Below are positions 17,602 to 25,640 of a stretch of DNA of 64,000 nt, piece after piece. Source of the DNA: an uncultured bacterium (GTDB lineage Bacteria; Verrucomicrobiota; Lentisphaeria; Victivallales; UBA1829); NCBI GenBank assembly GCA_902774245.1, contig CACYHQ010000008.1:1-64000 (forward strand). Direction: 5' to 3'. The notes below the pieces were generated by a model. The model made no database searches, had not been told where the DNA came from, and saw only the letters and a list, made by a program, of their open reading frames with translations. The stretch's first letter is position 1, and the number at the start of each line of letters is the position of its first letter. The position numbers were made by a program, and so were the translations under genes.

Positions 17602-20147
17602 ACCGGTTTCAGGTTGTACTTGGCGGCCATGCGTTCGAGCGCGGCGACCTGCTTTTCGCTGAGGACCTTGCCGGAAGCGTGCTGCTTGGCGAGCGAGGCG
17701 ATGAAGTCGCGGTCGCTGAACGTGCGTCCGCGGCGGACCGTGGGCTCGTTCCAGCTTTCAAACGACTTGAACGCGTTCAGCAGGGAGTCGATCTGCGCTT
17801 TCGCGGCGGGGTTCTGTTCGGGAGCGGGCGCGGCGGCGGCGAGGTCGCCATCGGGGAACTGTCCGGGGTATTTGCGGATGACGCGGGTGAGCGCGGCGAT
17901 CTGCTTGGCGCTGAGCGTCTTGCCCGCCTTGTACTGCTTGCGGAGGGATTCCACGAACGCGGCGTCGTCGTACACGCGGCCGCGGATGCGTTCGGCCTTG
18001 TTCCATTTGACCTTTTCCGCCGCCTGGAAAACGGCTTCCAGTTTCGGATCGGCCTCGAACTTCGGTTCTTCGACTTGGACGGCCTGACGTTCTTTGATCG
18101 CCTGCAGATGGGCGTTCAGTTTCGCCTGTGCCTCGTTGAGTTCGGCTGTGAACCCGTACTTCGCGGCGGCTTCCTCCAGGCCGGGGAGTTTGTCGCGGTA
18201 TTTCGCCGCGATGGAGAGGAGGGCGTTCCACTGCTTGACCGTGACCGGGACGCCGGACTGCTTCTTGGAGACGACCGAGTTGAAGAAGGTCTTTTCGTTG
18301 AACGGGCGTTTCGCGCCGGGCTGCGCGACGGGCTTTTCCCAGCCCTGGAATCCGGAGAGGATGCCGATGAGCGCGGCGGCCTTTCCGTCGTCCGGGGCGT
18401 CGGCGAACTTCGCATCCTTGAGCCATTCGGAGAAGACGCCGTAGAAATCGCGGAGCATGGCGGTCCATTCGACTTCGCCGTCCTCGACGTTGTCGAGCTT
18501 CTTTTCCATGTCGGCGGTGAATCCGACCTGGAAGAGTTCGGGGAGCGATTTCACGAGGTAGTCGTTCACGCGGAATCCGAGTTCGGTCGGGATGAGTTTG
18601 CCTTTTTCGCGGTTCACGTACTTGCGGACCTGGATGGTGTTCACGATCGTGGCGTACGTGGACGGACGGCCGATGCCGTTGGATTCGAGTTCCTTGATGA
18701 GCGTGGCTTCGGAGTAGCGAGGGGCAGGCTCGGTGAATTTCTGTTCGGGCTTGCATCCGGCGAGTTCGCACTTCGTGCCGGTGCGGAGCATGCCGAGGAG
18801 TTCGGGATCGGGCGCGGACTCGTCCTGGTCGTCTTCCGCCGTGTGCGTTTCATCCTTGACGTTGTAGACGGCGAGGAATCCGGGGAATTTGGTCACGGTC
18901 GCAGAGGAGCGGAACGAGAAGACGTGCGCCGCGGGCGCGGCGTTCTCCACGGTGACGGTGGTCGTTTCGAGCATGGCCGGATTCATCTGGCACGCCACGA
19001 AACGCCGCCAGATCAGCGTGTAGAGCTTCAGCTGCGCCGGATTCAGGAACGGACGGAGCTTGTCCGGTGTCAGGTTGACGTCGGTCGGACGGATCGCTTC
19101 GTGCGCGGCCTGCGCGTTCGCCTTGGACTTGTAGATGTTGGGTTTCTGCGGGACGTAGTCCGGGCCGAACGTCGCCTCGATGTAGGCACGGCAGGCGGCC
19201 TGCGCCTCAATCGCGATGTTCACGGCGTCGGTTCTCATGTAGGTGATGAGGCCGACGGGGCCGTTGTCGAGCGTGATGCCTTCATAGAGCTGCTGCGCGG
19301 TCTGCATGGTCTGGTTCGCAGTGAACCCCATGGCGGAGCTGGCGGCCTGCTGAAGCGTGCTGGTGATGAACGGCGGCGGAGCGAACTTGCGGCGGGGCGA
19401 AGTCTCCAGGTCGGCGATCTTCCACACGGAGGCGTCGTCGATGAGCTTGCGCAAGGCTTCCGCCTGTTCCTTGTCCGGCACGTCGGCGTTCCTGCCGTCG
19501 ACCTTCGCGAGTTTCGCGCGGAAGGAACGGCCCGGGGCGGTTTCCGGATGGAACAGCGCCTCGAAGATCCAGTATTCCTTCGGGATGAACGCCAGGATTT
19601 CGCGTTCGCGTTCGCAGACCAGGCGGAGTGCCACGGACTGCACGCGCCCGGCGCTGATGCCGCGTTCGATGCGCGACCACAGCAGCGGGCTGATCTGGTA
19701 GCCGACGATACGGTCGAGCACGCGGCGCGCCTGCTGGGCGTCCACACGGTTCATATCGATCTCACCGGGCGCCTGGAACGCGCGGTTGATGGCGCTGCGG
19801 GTGATCTCATGGAAGGAGACGCGGTGGAAACGCGCCTTCTTGTTGATCTTGCGCAGGACTTCCTGCAGGTGCCATGCGATGGCTTCCCCTTCGCGGTCAG
19901 GGTCCGATGCCAGATAGATGTCGACCGCGTTCTTCGCGGCGGTCTTGAGTTCGCCGAGGTTGTGGCCGCGCGCCTTGCTCTCCTCGTACTGCGGCGCGAA
20001 GTTGTGTTCGATGTCCACGCCGAACGAGTTTTCGGGCAGGTCGCGGATATGGCCCATTGAGGCTTTGATGATGTATTCGGACGGCAGGATGCGTCCGATC
20101 GTACGCGCTTTCGCGGGGGATTCCACGATAACCAGTTGTTTGCTCAT
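17598..20147 (-). CDS. topA: DNA topoisomerase I with a non-zinc C-terminal repeat region
   Basis: This type IA topoisomerase relaxes negative supercoils. The 849-residue protein has a TOPRIM domain at 1-120 (VIVESPAKARTI, DPDREGEAIAWHL at 82-94). The core follows with catalytic Tyr303 in GLITYMRTDA, SAGRVQSVALRL and NGIGRPSTYATI near 490-501. The core ends near 595. The usual C-terminal CxxC zinc fingers are absent. In their place are three repeats of about 46 residues (603-650, 715-760, 799-845) with pattern W...R.F.D..F..SL.KQ...GK.LS.KQ..AL....KY. A similar repeat pattern is familiar to me from single modules in phage-type nucleic-acid proteins, but I cannot name the family. GGAG stands 8 nt before the ATG, and topA leads a four-gene operon. 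Confidence 0.95.
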   Translation of the reverse strand: MSKQLVIVESPAKARTIGRILPSEYIIKASMGHIRDLPENSFGVDIEHNFAPQYEESKARGHNLGELKTAAKNAVDIYLASDPDREGEAIAWHLQEVLRKINKKARFHRVSFHEITRSAINRAFQAPGEIDMNRVDAQQARRVLDRIVGYQISPLLWSRIERGISAGRVQSVALRLVCEREREILAFIPKEYWIFEALFHPETAPGRSFRAKLAKVDGRNADVPDKEQAEALRKLIDDASVWKIADLETSPRRKFAPPPFITSTLQQAASSAMGFTANQTMQTAQQLYEGITLDNGPVGLITYMRTDAVNIAIEAQAACRAYIEATFGPDYVPQKPNIYKSKANAQAAHEAIRPTDVNLTPDKLRPFLNPAQLKLYTLIWRRFVACQMNPAMLETTTVTVENAAPAAHVFSFRSSATVTKFPGFLAVYNVKDETHTAEDDQDESAPDPELLGMLRTGTKCELAGCKPEQKFTEPAPRYSEATLIKELESNGIGRPSTYATIVNTIQVRKYVNREKGKLIPTELGFRVNDYLVKSLPELFQVGFTADMEKKLDNVEDGEVEWTAMLRDFYGVFSEWLKDAKFADAPDDGKAAALIGILSGFQGWEKPVAQPGAKRPFNEKTFFNSVVSKKQSGVPVTVKQWNALLSIAAKYRDKLPGLEEAAAKYGFTAELNEAQAKLNAHLQAIKERQAVQVEEPKFEADPKLEAVFQAAEKVKWNKAERIRGRVYDDAAFVESLRKQYKAGKTLSAKQIAALTRVIRKYPGQFPDGDLAAAAPAPEQNPAAKAQIDSLLNAFKSFESWNEPTVRRGRTFSDRDFIASLAKQHASGKVLSEKQVAALERMAAKYNLKPV

Positions 20148-20234
20148 GCTGTATACTCCGGGAAATGCCGGAAATCCGCGCGGTTTTCCATATTCCGCTC
20201 CGGTCCCGGCAGGGTTGCTTTTACTTATTCTATT

Positions 20235-20263
20235 AATATAGCGACAGTCCCTGCGAATGTCAA
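20235..20263 (-). promoter_or_regulatory. topA promoter with inverted repeat
   Basis: On the minus strand a consensus-like TTGACA (20263-20258), 17 bp and TATATT (20240-20235). The spacer carries half of an inverted repeat, GCGACAGT at 20241-20248, whose partner ACTGTCGC is at 20281-20288 upstream of the -35. On the plus strand the second half is followed by TTTTT, so the pair could also act as a terminator hairpin with a long loop. Confidence 0.75.
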
Positions 20264-20308
20264 GCGCAAAAAGAAAAAGAACTGTCGCTTTTTAAATAAG
20301 AAAGCGGA

Positions 20309-20415
20309 CGGAGCTAAAGCTCCGGGAGGACAAGTCCACCACTGCGGAAATGCCGGGCTAACGCTCCGGCACACACGTAGTATGACGAGTAGTGCGCGGC
20401 TATCGCTCGCGCACA
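20309..20415. repeat. REP/BIME-like cluster of hairpins
   Basis: Three palindromes stand in a row: GGAGCTAAAGCTCC (20310-20323), GCCGGGCTAACGCTCCGGC (20352-20370) and GTGCGCGGCTATCGCTC followed by GCGCAC (20392-20414). A small GGAC/GTCC hairpin lies between the first two. Two of them share a GGCTA-(A/T)CGCTC loop. A related block occurs on the other strand at 41059-41137. It lies between the topA promoter and the end of the Bat-like operon. Confidence 0.75.
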
Positions 20416-20438
20416 GGAAGATTCGGAACAAATACTGA

Positions 20439-21479
20439 TTAGGGCAGACGCAGGCAGACAGTCTGGCGGAGGCAGAATCCGAGCAGGATCACGACGAGTC
20501 CGAACCAGCAGAAATACGGGTAGAGTTCGCGCCAGTTGACCACGACGGGCTGTTCCACGCTCGTTTTTTCGAGCTTGTTGATCTCGTCCATGGCCTGCGC
20601 CATGCCTTTTGCGTCGGCGGCGCGGTAATAACGCCCGCCCGTCATGTCCGCGAGGTCGCGCAGAAGCGGCTCGTCAAATTCGTCCGGGTAGTTCTGGAGG
20701 ATGACGCCCCCGAGAAGGCTCTGCATGGGGATGCGTGCGCGGCGGGACCCGATGCCGACCGTGTAGATGGTGATGTCGAACGTATCGGCGAGCTTGCCCG
20801 CGTCGCGCGGCGAGATCTGCCCGTTGACCGTGTTCGAACCATCGGTGAAGAGCACCATGATGCGGCTTTTCGCGTCGGAGCTCTTCAGGCGTTTCACCGC
20901 GCTTGCGATCGGGGCCGCGATCCCGGTCCCGTCGCCGATCTGCCGCGAGGAAAGACGTTCCAAATTTGCGAGCAGGAACGCGTGGTCGAGCGTGGGCGGG
21001 CACACCACGTAGGGCATGCTGGCGAAGACGATGAGACCGATGCGGTCGTTCGGGCGTTCCTCTATGAACCGGGCGATCTCCTCCTTTGCGGTCTCGACGC
21101 GGTTTTTGAGCGTGCCGCGCTGGATCAGGTTGATGATCTGCGTGTCGGTGAGATGGTCCGCGGGCGGGTCGTACGCCTCCATGCTGGGCGACAGGTCGAA
21201 CGCGATCATGATGTCGATGCCGTCCGCCTTCGAGCGGATCTCCTCGATGCCCTCGCGGGGCTGTGCCAGCGCCACGATCATGGCCGCGCCGCCGAGCGCG
21301 AAGAGCGCGAACGGGATCAGCTTGCGCCAGTTCACGCGGCGTCCTTTTCTGCCCGCGGCGCGACGGAACGGCGCCAGTCCGGGGACGCGGATCGACGGCG
21401 CATGAAGAGTCCAGGCGAACCACAGCACGGCCGCGTACGGGATGAACAGCAGAAGCAGCCAGGGATATTCGAGTTTCAT
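20439..21479 (-). CDS. VWA-domain membrane protein (BatA-like)
   Basis: The 346-residue protein has two N-terminal membrane helices (about 5-25 and 55-75), a von Willebrand A domain (about 90-300) and a C-terminal helix (about 320-340), the BatA/BatB layout. The metal-site residues are present: FDLSPSM (DxSxS), a later Thr and LFTDGSNT. BatA-type proteins work with MoxR ATPases and DUF58 proteins. They are linked to oxygen tolerance or envelope stress in Bacteroides and Leptospira, but the molecular role is not established. It is the last gene of the moxR-DUF58-membrane protein-VWA operon and overlaps the preceding gene by 4 nt. Confidence 0.85.
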   Translation of the reverse strand: MKLEYPWLLLLFIPYAAVLWFAWTLHAPSIRVPGLAPFRRAAGRKGRRVNWRKLIPFALFALGGAAMIVALAQPREGIEEIRSKADGIDIMIAFDLSPSMEAYDPPADHLTDTQIINLIQRGTLKNRVETAKEEIARFIEERPNDRIGLIVFASMPYVVCPPTLDHAFLLANLERLSSRQIGDGTGIAAPIASAVKRLKSSDAKSRIMVLFTDGSNTVNGQISPRDAGKLADTFDITIYTVGIGSRRARIPMQSLLGGVILQNYPDEFDEPLLRDLADMTGGRYYRAADAKGMAQAMDEINKLEKTSVEQPVVVNWRELYPYFCWFGLVVILLGFCLRQTVCLRLP

Positions 21480-22492
21480 TTACGGCCTCCCTCCTGATTG
21501 CCCGGCAGGTCGTCCTCACGCGGGATCGTGCCGGAGACGAGTTCCTCCGCCTTCCCGGACGCCTGTTCGAAGAGGTGCGGATCGGCGGGCATCCGGGCGA
21601 ATTTCACCATGTCCGCGGACTCCAGGAACGAGCGCAGGAACTTGCGGTCCTTGTCCTCCAGCAGGCGGTCGCTGCGTTCCAGGTCCGCCAGAAATTCCGC
21701 CGTGGTCTGGCGTTCGGCACGCAGACGAAACCGCGCTTCGAGATAATGCCGGACGACGTCGGTGAGTCCTGCGATGGCGAGTTCGGGCGAGGCCGTGCCG
21801 CCGCGCACCTGTTCTCGGAGCGCCTGGATGGCGTCCAGTGCGAGTTCCCAGGCGGTCCTGATGTGTTTGGCGGCCTCGCGTTTCCTGTGCGCCAGAAGCG
21901 CCCAGACTGCCAGCGAAACGAGGATGATGATTGCCGCGACGATGCCCGCAGTCAGCCAGGACATTTTACTGTCGTGGGTTTCGATGCGCGGCGCGAGCGA
22001 AAGCTCCGTGCCGTTGTCGTCCAGCGGCAACGCCAGATCGGCGACCTTCAGTTCGGGCAGGGGCGTTTCGATGCTCTTCCCGGCGAAAAACTCGGCCAGG
22101 ACCGAGCCGCCGCCGGATTCCCCGCCGCGGTACGCCTGAAGCGGGATCACGAGCGTCCAGTCATTGTATCCCCAGCGGATGCGCGAACGGTGAAACGCCG
22201 GATCCGAGGTGAGCTGAAGGTTCTTGCCGGGTTCGGCGGCGGCGGGCTTGAACGAATCGGACCACGGCAGACGGTATTTCAGGACCGCGTTGAAGCGCAT
22301 CCCGATGGCGGGTTCCTTCTCCTCAAATTCATAGACCGGTTCGCCGAGCAGGACCGGATCGGCGGCCTCCTTCGAGGACATGTGCCAGCGGACCGCGACC
22401 GCCGTGCCCGCGGCGATCAGGATCAGCAGGACGCCGCCAAGGATGGCGGGGAGCATCCGGAACCAGGTTTTTTCAATCAATCTTGACTTCAT
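21476..22492 (-). CDS. Bitopic membrane protein of the MoxR/VWA operon (DUF4381-like tail)
   Basis: The 338-residue protein has an N-terminal helix (about 12-34), an extracytoplasmic beta-rich part (about 40-180), a second helix (about 185-207) and a cytoplasmic helical tail. The tail contains LEARFRLRAERQTTAEFLAD and SADMVKFARMP, which resemble the tails of DUF4381-type proteins commonly found between DUF58 and VWA genes. Its probable role is as an accessory or adaptor of the MoxR complex in the membrane. It sits 9 bp after the DUF58 gene and overlaps the VWA gene. I assign it mainly by position and topology. Confidence 0.65.
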   Translation of the reverse strand: MKSRLIEKTWFRMLPAILGGVLLILIAAGTAVAVRWHMSSKEAADPVLLGEPVYEFEEKEPAIGMRFNAVLKYRLPWSDSFKPAAAEPGKNLQLTSDPAFHRSRIRWGYNDWTLVIPLQAYRGGESGGGSVLAEFFAGKSIETPLPELKVADLALPLDDNGTELSLAPRIETHDSKMSWLTAGIVAAIIILVSLAVWALLAHRKREAAKHIRTAWELALDAIQALREQVRGGTASPELAIAGLTDVVRHYLEARFRLRAERQTTAEFLADLERSDRLLEDKDRKFLRSFLESADMVKFARMPADPHLFEQASGKAEELVSGTIPREDDLPGNQEGGRK

Positions 22493-22501
22493 AATCGGGT
22501 A

Positions 22502-23386
22502 TCAGCCTCTGGATTTGCGTTTGCCGCGCTTCTGGAAGAATCCCATCAGCGGCTTTACGATGTCGCCCGTGCACGGCAGTTCGATCAGGTCGACTTTCGC
22601 CTGGCGACAGTTCTCCTCCAGCTGACGATCGAAGAGTTCCTGCGCGGCGGCGTAGCGCGTGGCGGCCATTCTGCCGCCGGGAAACGCGAAGGTTGCGCCG
22701 GTCTCGGCGTCTTCGAGTTCGAGCGCGGCGGCGGCCGGCAGGGCGGTCTCCAGCTGATCCACCACGCGGATGGCCGCCAGGTCGTGCCTGCGGTTCAGGA
22801 TCCGCAGCGGCTTCCAGAAATCCCCCTCGTCCATGAAGTCGCTGATGAGGAAGATCACGGTCTTCTTTTTCAGTGTGCGGCTGAGCGATTCGAGCGCGGC
22901 GGCGATGTTCGTGCCGCGACCGCGCGGACGCGTCGCCACCAGGTCGCGGATCACGCGCATCACGTGGGCGCGCCCCGAACGCGGCGGAATATAAGATTCC
23001 ACGCGGTCGGAGAAGAGCAGCAGCCCGACCTTGTCGTTGTTACGGATGGCGCTGAACGCGAGGAGCGCGGCGGTCTCCGCCATCTTGTCGCGCTTGTCGT
23101 CCTCGGCGGACCCGAAGAGCGTGGAGGACGAGATGTCGACCGCGATAATCACGGTCAGCTCGCGTTCCTCGACATATTTTTTGATATGCGCGACGCCCGT
23201 GCGTGCGGTGACGTTCCAGTCGATGTCGCGGACGTCGTCTCCCTCGGTGTACGTGCGGACCTCGCTGAATTCGATGCCGCGTCCGCGGTATACGCTGCGG
23301 TACGCGCCGCCGGTCATCTCCTCGACGACTTTGCGCGTTTTGATTTCGATTTTCCGGATCCTGGCGAGCAGGTCTCTGGTCAACAT
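22502..23386 (-). CDS. DUF58 protein (VWA-like fold) of the MoxR operon
   Basis: The 294-residue protein is a typical short DUF58 member without membrane helices. The diagnostic motif is EGDDVRDIDWNVTARTG near residues 50-66, preceded by YRSVYRGRGIEFSEVR. A VWA-like core follows with IIAVDISSSTLFG and VIFLISDFMDEGD. DUF58 proteins are encoded beside MoxR ATPases and VWA proteins and are presumed to be part of a chaperone-like assembly or metal-insertion complex. The C-terminus ends with a basic GKRKSRG tail. It lies 64 bp after moxR. Confidence 0.88.
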   Translation of the reverse strand: MLTRDLLARIRKIEIKTRKVVEEMTGGAYRSVYRGRGIEFSEVRTYTEGDDVRDIDWNVTARTGVAHIKKYVEERELTVIIAVDISSSTLFGSAEDDKRDKMAETAALLAFSAIRNNDKVGLLLFSDRVESYIPPRSGRAHVMRVIRDLVATRPRGRGTNIAAALESLSRTLKKKTVIFLISDFMDEGDFWKPLRILNRRHDLAAIRVVDQLETALPAAAALELEDAETGATFAFPGGRMAATRYAAAQELFDRQLEENCRQAKVDLIELPCTGDIVKPLMGFFQKRGKRKSRG

Positions 23387-23450
23387 GGGGTGAACCTCGC
23401 TGAATTGCTGTGAATCTGCGATGGGAAAAAGTACTGCGGTGAGGCGCGGA

Positions 23451-24473
23451 CTACGGCGTGCGGAGTTCGTTCAGGATGCGTTCGATGATGTTGTCGGCGT
23501 CGAGCCCTTCCGCCTCGGCCTCGTAGCTGAGGATCAGACGGTGACGCAGCACGTCCGGCGCGAGCGCCTTCACGTCCTGCGGGATCACGTAGGCGCGTCC
23601 TTCCAGGAACGCCGCCCCCTTCGCCGCGAGGGCCAGTGCGATGCCGGCACGCGGAGATGCGCCGAACTGCACCAGCTCGGCGAGCTCGCCCAGCTTCACT
23701 CCGTTCTGGCGGCTGGAAAGCTCGGCGTGGTGTTTCGGACGCGTCGCGATCACGATGTCGAGGATGTATTCGAGGATCTTTTCGTCCATGTAGACCTTGT
23801 CGACCCATTTGCGGGCGTTTTCGATGTCGGAGAGTTTCGCCACTGCCATCGCGCGCAGGCCGGCCTCCGGGTGCGCCATGCGGTCGATCACGGAGCGTTC
23901 CGCCTCGCGGGTCGGGTAATTCACCTTCAGTTTGAACATGAAACGGTCGACCTGGGCTTCCGGCAGCGGATACGTGCCTTCCTGCTCGATCGGGTTCTGC
24001 GTGGCGAGGACCAGGAACGGCGACGGCATGGGGATGGTTTCCCCGGAGATGGTCGCCTGGCGTTCCTGCATGCATTCCAGCAACGCGCTCTGCACTTTCG
24101 AGGGAGCGCGGTTGATCTCGTCGGCGAGCACCAGGTTTGCAAAGACCGGGCCCTTCTTGACCGAGAACGTGTGGTCGTTCTGGTTGTAGATCGTCGTGCC
24201 GACCACGTCCGAGGGCAACAGGTCCGGCGTGAACTGGATACGGGAGAACGCGCCGTCCATGGCCTGCGCCACCGTCTTCACCAGCAGCGTCTTCGCGAGT
24301 CCCGGGACGCCTTCCAGCAGAAGATGCCCGTTCGCGATCAGCGACAGCAGCACGCGGTCGACCAGCTGTTCCTGGCCCGCCACGATGCGGCCGATTTCGG
24401 TGCGGAGCGGGCGGATGAACGCGGATGCGTCCGAGATTTTACTTTGGAGTTCCTGAAGTTCTTCCTGTCTCAT
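23451..24473 (-). CDS. MoxR-family AAA+ ATPase
   Basis: The 340-residue ATPase has the MoxR layout: Walker A EGVPGLAKTLLVKT, a DLLPSDVVGTTIYN segment, Walker B LVLADEINRAPSKVQ, sensor-1 LATQNPIEQEGTYPLPEAQVDRF, and a lid with GASPRAGIALALAAK. MoxR ATPases remodel or activate client proteins encoded beside them, here the DUF58 and VWA genes downstream. AGGAGATAA precedes the ATG by 7 nt. It is the first gene of its operon and diverges from an XRE/S24-like regulator whose promoter region it shares. Confidence 0.93.
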   Translation of the reverse strand: MRQEELQELQSKISDASAFIRPLRTEIGRIVAGQEQLVDRVLLSLIANGHLLLEGVPGLAKTLLVKTVAQAMDGAFSRIQFTPDLLPSDVVGTTIYNQNDHTFSVKKGPVFANLVLADEINRAPSKVQSALLECMQERQATISGETIPMPSPFLVLATQNPIEQEGTYPLPEAQVDRFMFKLKVNYPTREAERSVIDRMAHPEAGLRAMAVAKLSDIENARKWVDKVYMDEKILEYILDIVIATRPKHHAELSSRQNGVKLGELAELVQFGASPRAGIALALAAKGAAFLEGRAYVIPQDVKALAPDVLRHRLILSYEAEAEGLDADNIIERILNELRTP

Positions 24474-24809
24474 GCCAAATTATCTCCTCAAAATAGGTCG
24501 TGTTGATGATCTGTATCGGAATCCGTGCCGGAAATCCGCCGGCCGATTTATGGCCCTGCGGAATACGTTCCGACATCGCATATAGACACCGCTTTTCAAA
24601 AAAAGTTCCCGTTTTTTCCACGCTTCCTTAATAAAAAAAGACCGCTTGATCGGTTTTGTCGATTTTGAACATGAATTGAAAGTTTTTGATTTCTTTTTTG
24701 AAAGATACTTGAAACTTTTTTCAAACGGTGTATAGTGATATGTGTCTTTTTTTCTCCGCCAGCACCGTTCTTTTTCCCTGCTTACATGCAGCAACAATGG
24801 GAGCTTACC
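24474..24809. other. Divergent control region between moxR and the XRE/S24-like regulator
   Basis: The stretch holds no gene. It is AT-rich and contains several TTGAAA/TTTCAA units around 24675-24726, including the imperfect palindrome CTTGAAACTTTTTTCAAAC (24708-24726) over the regulator's -35 box. A clear moxR -10/-35 pair on the minus strand could not be fixed. Confidence 0.5.
24709..24736 (+). promoter_or_regulatory. Promoter of the XRE/S24-like regulator, with operator-like palindrome
   Basis: TTGAAA (24709-24714), 16 bp, TATAGT (24731-24736) with TG before the hexamer. The -35 lies inside a TTGAAA-TTTCAA palindrome, a plausible self-control site. The predicted transcription start near 24743 rules out the upstream ATG at 24735. 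Confidence 0.65.
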
Positions 24810-25508
24810 GTGGTCATCACCGAATCCATTCAAAAAGCCATTCAGTCCGCGATCGCCAAATGCGGAAGCCTGCTCAGTTTTTCCCGTTCGGTCGGGGTCT
24901 CGCATACGACCGTTGCCTTCTGGCTCAACGGGCGTACGCGCAAGATCAATTCCACCGTGTGGGACAACCTGCACCCCCTGATTCAAGAGTATTTGGAGCC
25001 GGGATCCGGGGAATCCGCCTACCCCTCCGAACCGAGAGCGGCCGGAAGTCCGGCCTATGTCCTGCACGAAAAGCATGCCGGACGGTACGGCGCGTCGCAG
25101 AATGTTCCCGCGCCGCTGCTTCAGCTGGACGACCTGAAAGACTTTGATCCGCAGATCGACTCAATCGAGGAGATCATCCGGAAGAAATCCAAACGCGTCG
25201 TCCCGTTCACTTCGCCGGTCCAGGCCGGTTTCTTCGCTGTCGAGATCGACAAAAAGCGCAGCGGTTTTTTTCCCGTGGGAACACGTCTGATGCTCCGCGG
25301 ACTGGATGCGCCCGGCGACGGTGACACGGTGCTTGTGAAACTCCGGAACAAAAAGGAGTATCTCTTCGCCGTTTATACCCGCAGGAACGATGAGGTTGTA
25401 TTGAAACCGCTTCAGAACGCCGCCGAGGAACGCCGCATTCCGCGGGCCGAATTCCACAACGTCTGCTGCTGGATCGTCCCGATCCGTGAGGCCGTGCAGG
25501 TTTTCTGA
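24810..25508 (+). CDS. XRE-type repressor with degenerate S24/LexA-like C-terminal domain
   Basis: I chose the GTG at 24810: GGGAG ends 6 nt before it and it lies downstream of the promoter, giving 232 residues. The N-terminal 65 residues form a Cro/C1-type helix-turn-helix (SLLSFSRSVGVSHTTVAFWL). A variable linker follows. The C-terminal 90 residues (VQAGFFAVEIDKKRSGFFPVG, then LDAPGDGDTVLVKLRN and YLFAVYTRR) look like the beta-fold of S24 peptidase-like repressors. No Ser-Ala-Met segment and no clear catalytic Ser/Lys are visible, so self-cleavage is doubtful. It could sense a signal by another route. It diverges from moxR and may control that operon as well as itself. A phage origin is possible but there are no phage genes around it. 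Confidence 0.7.
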   Translation: MVITESIQKAIQSAIAKCGSLLSFSRSVGVSHTTVAFWLNGRTRKINSTVWDNLHPLIQEYLEPGSGESAYPSEPRAAGSPAYVLHEKHAGRYGASQNVPAPLLQLDDLKDFDPQIDSIEEIIRKKSKRVVPFTSPVQAGFFAVEIDKKRSGFFPVGTRLMLRGLDAPGDGDTVLVKLRNKKEYLFAVYTRRNDEVVLKPLQNAAEERRIPRAEFHNVCCWIVPIREAVQVF

Positions 25509-25565
25509 CGCCTGGCCGCTCTCCGGAGAAGTGCCGGAATATGTCGGGGAATCATGCGTTTCCAC

Positions 25566-25594
25566 TTGTATTTTTCACCGTTTTCAGATATATT
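25566..25594 (+). promoter_or_regulatory. uxaC promoter
   Basis: TTGTAT (25566-25571), 17 bp, TATATT (25589-25594), about 45 bp before the start codon. Confidence 0.55.
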
Positions 25595-25640
25595 ATTTCC
25601 CTGAAAACAACGAAACAATCATAAGATGAAAGGATTCGCC

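Noticed and set aside
20241-20293. GCGACAGT/ACTGTCGC plus TTTTT as a plain terminator for a plus-strand gene
   Set aside because: No plus-strand gene lies upstream (topA is on the minus strand), and the 32-nt loop is too long for an efficient intrinsic terminator.
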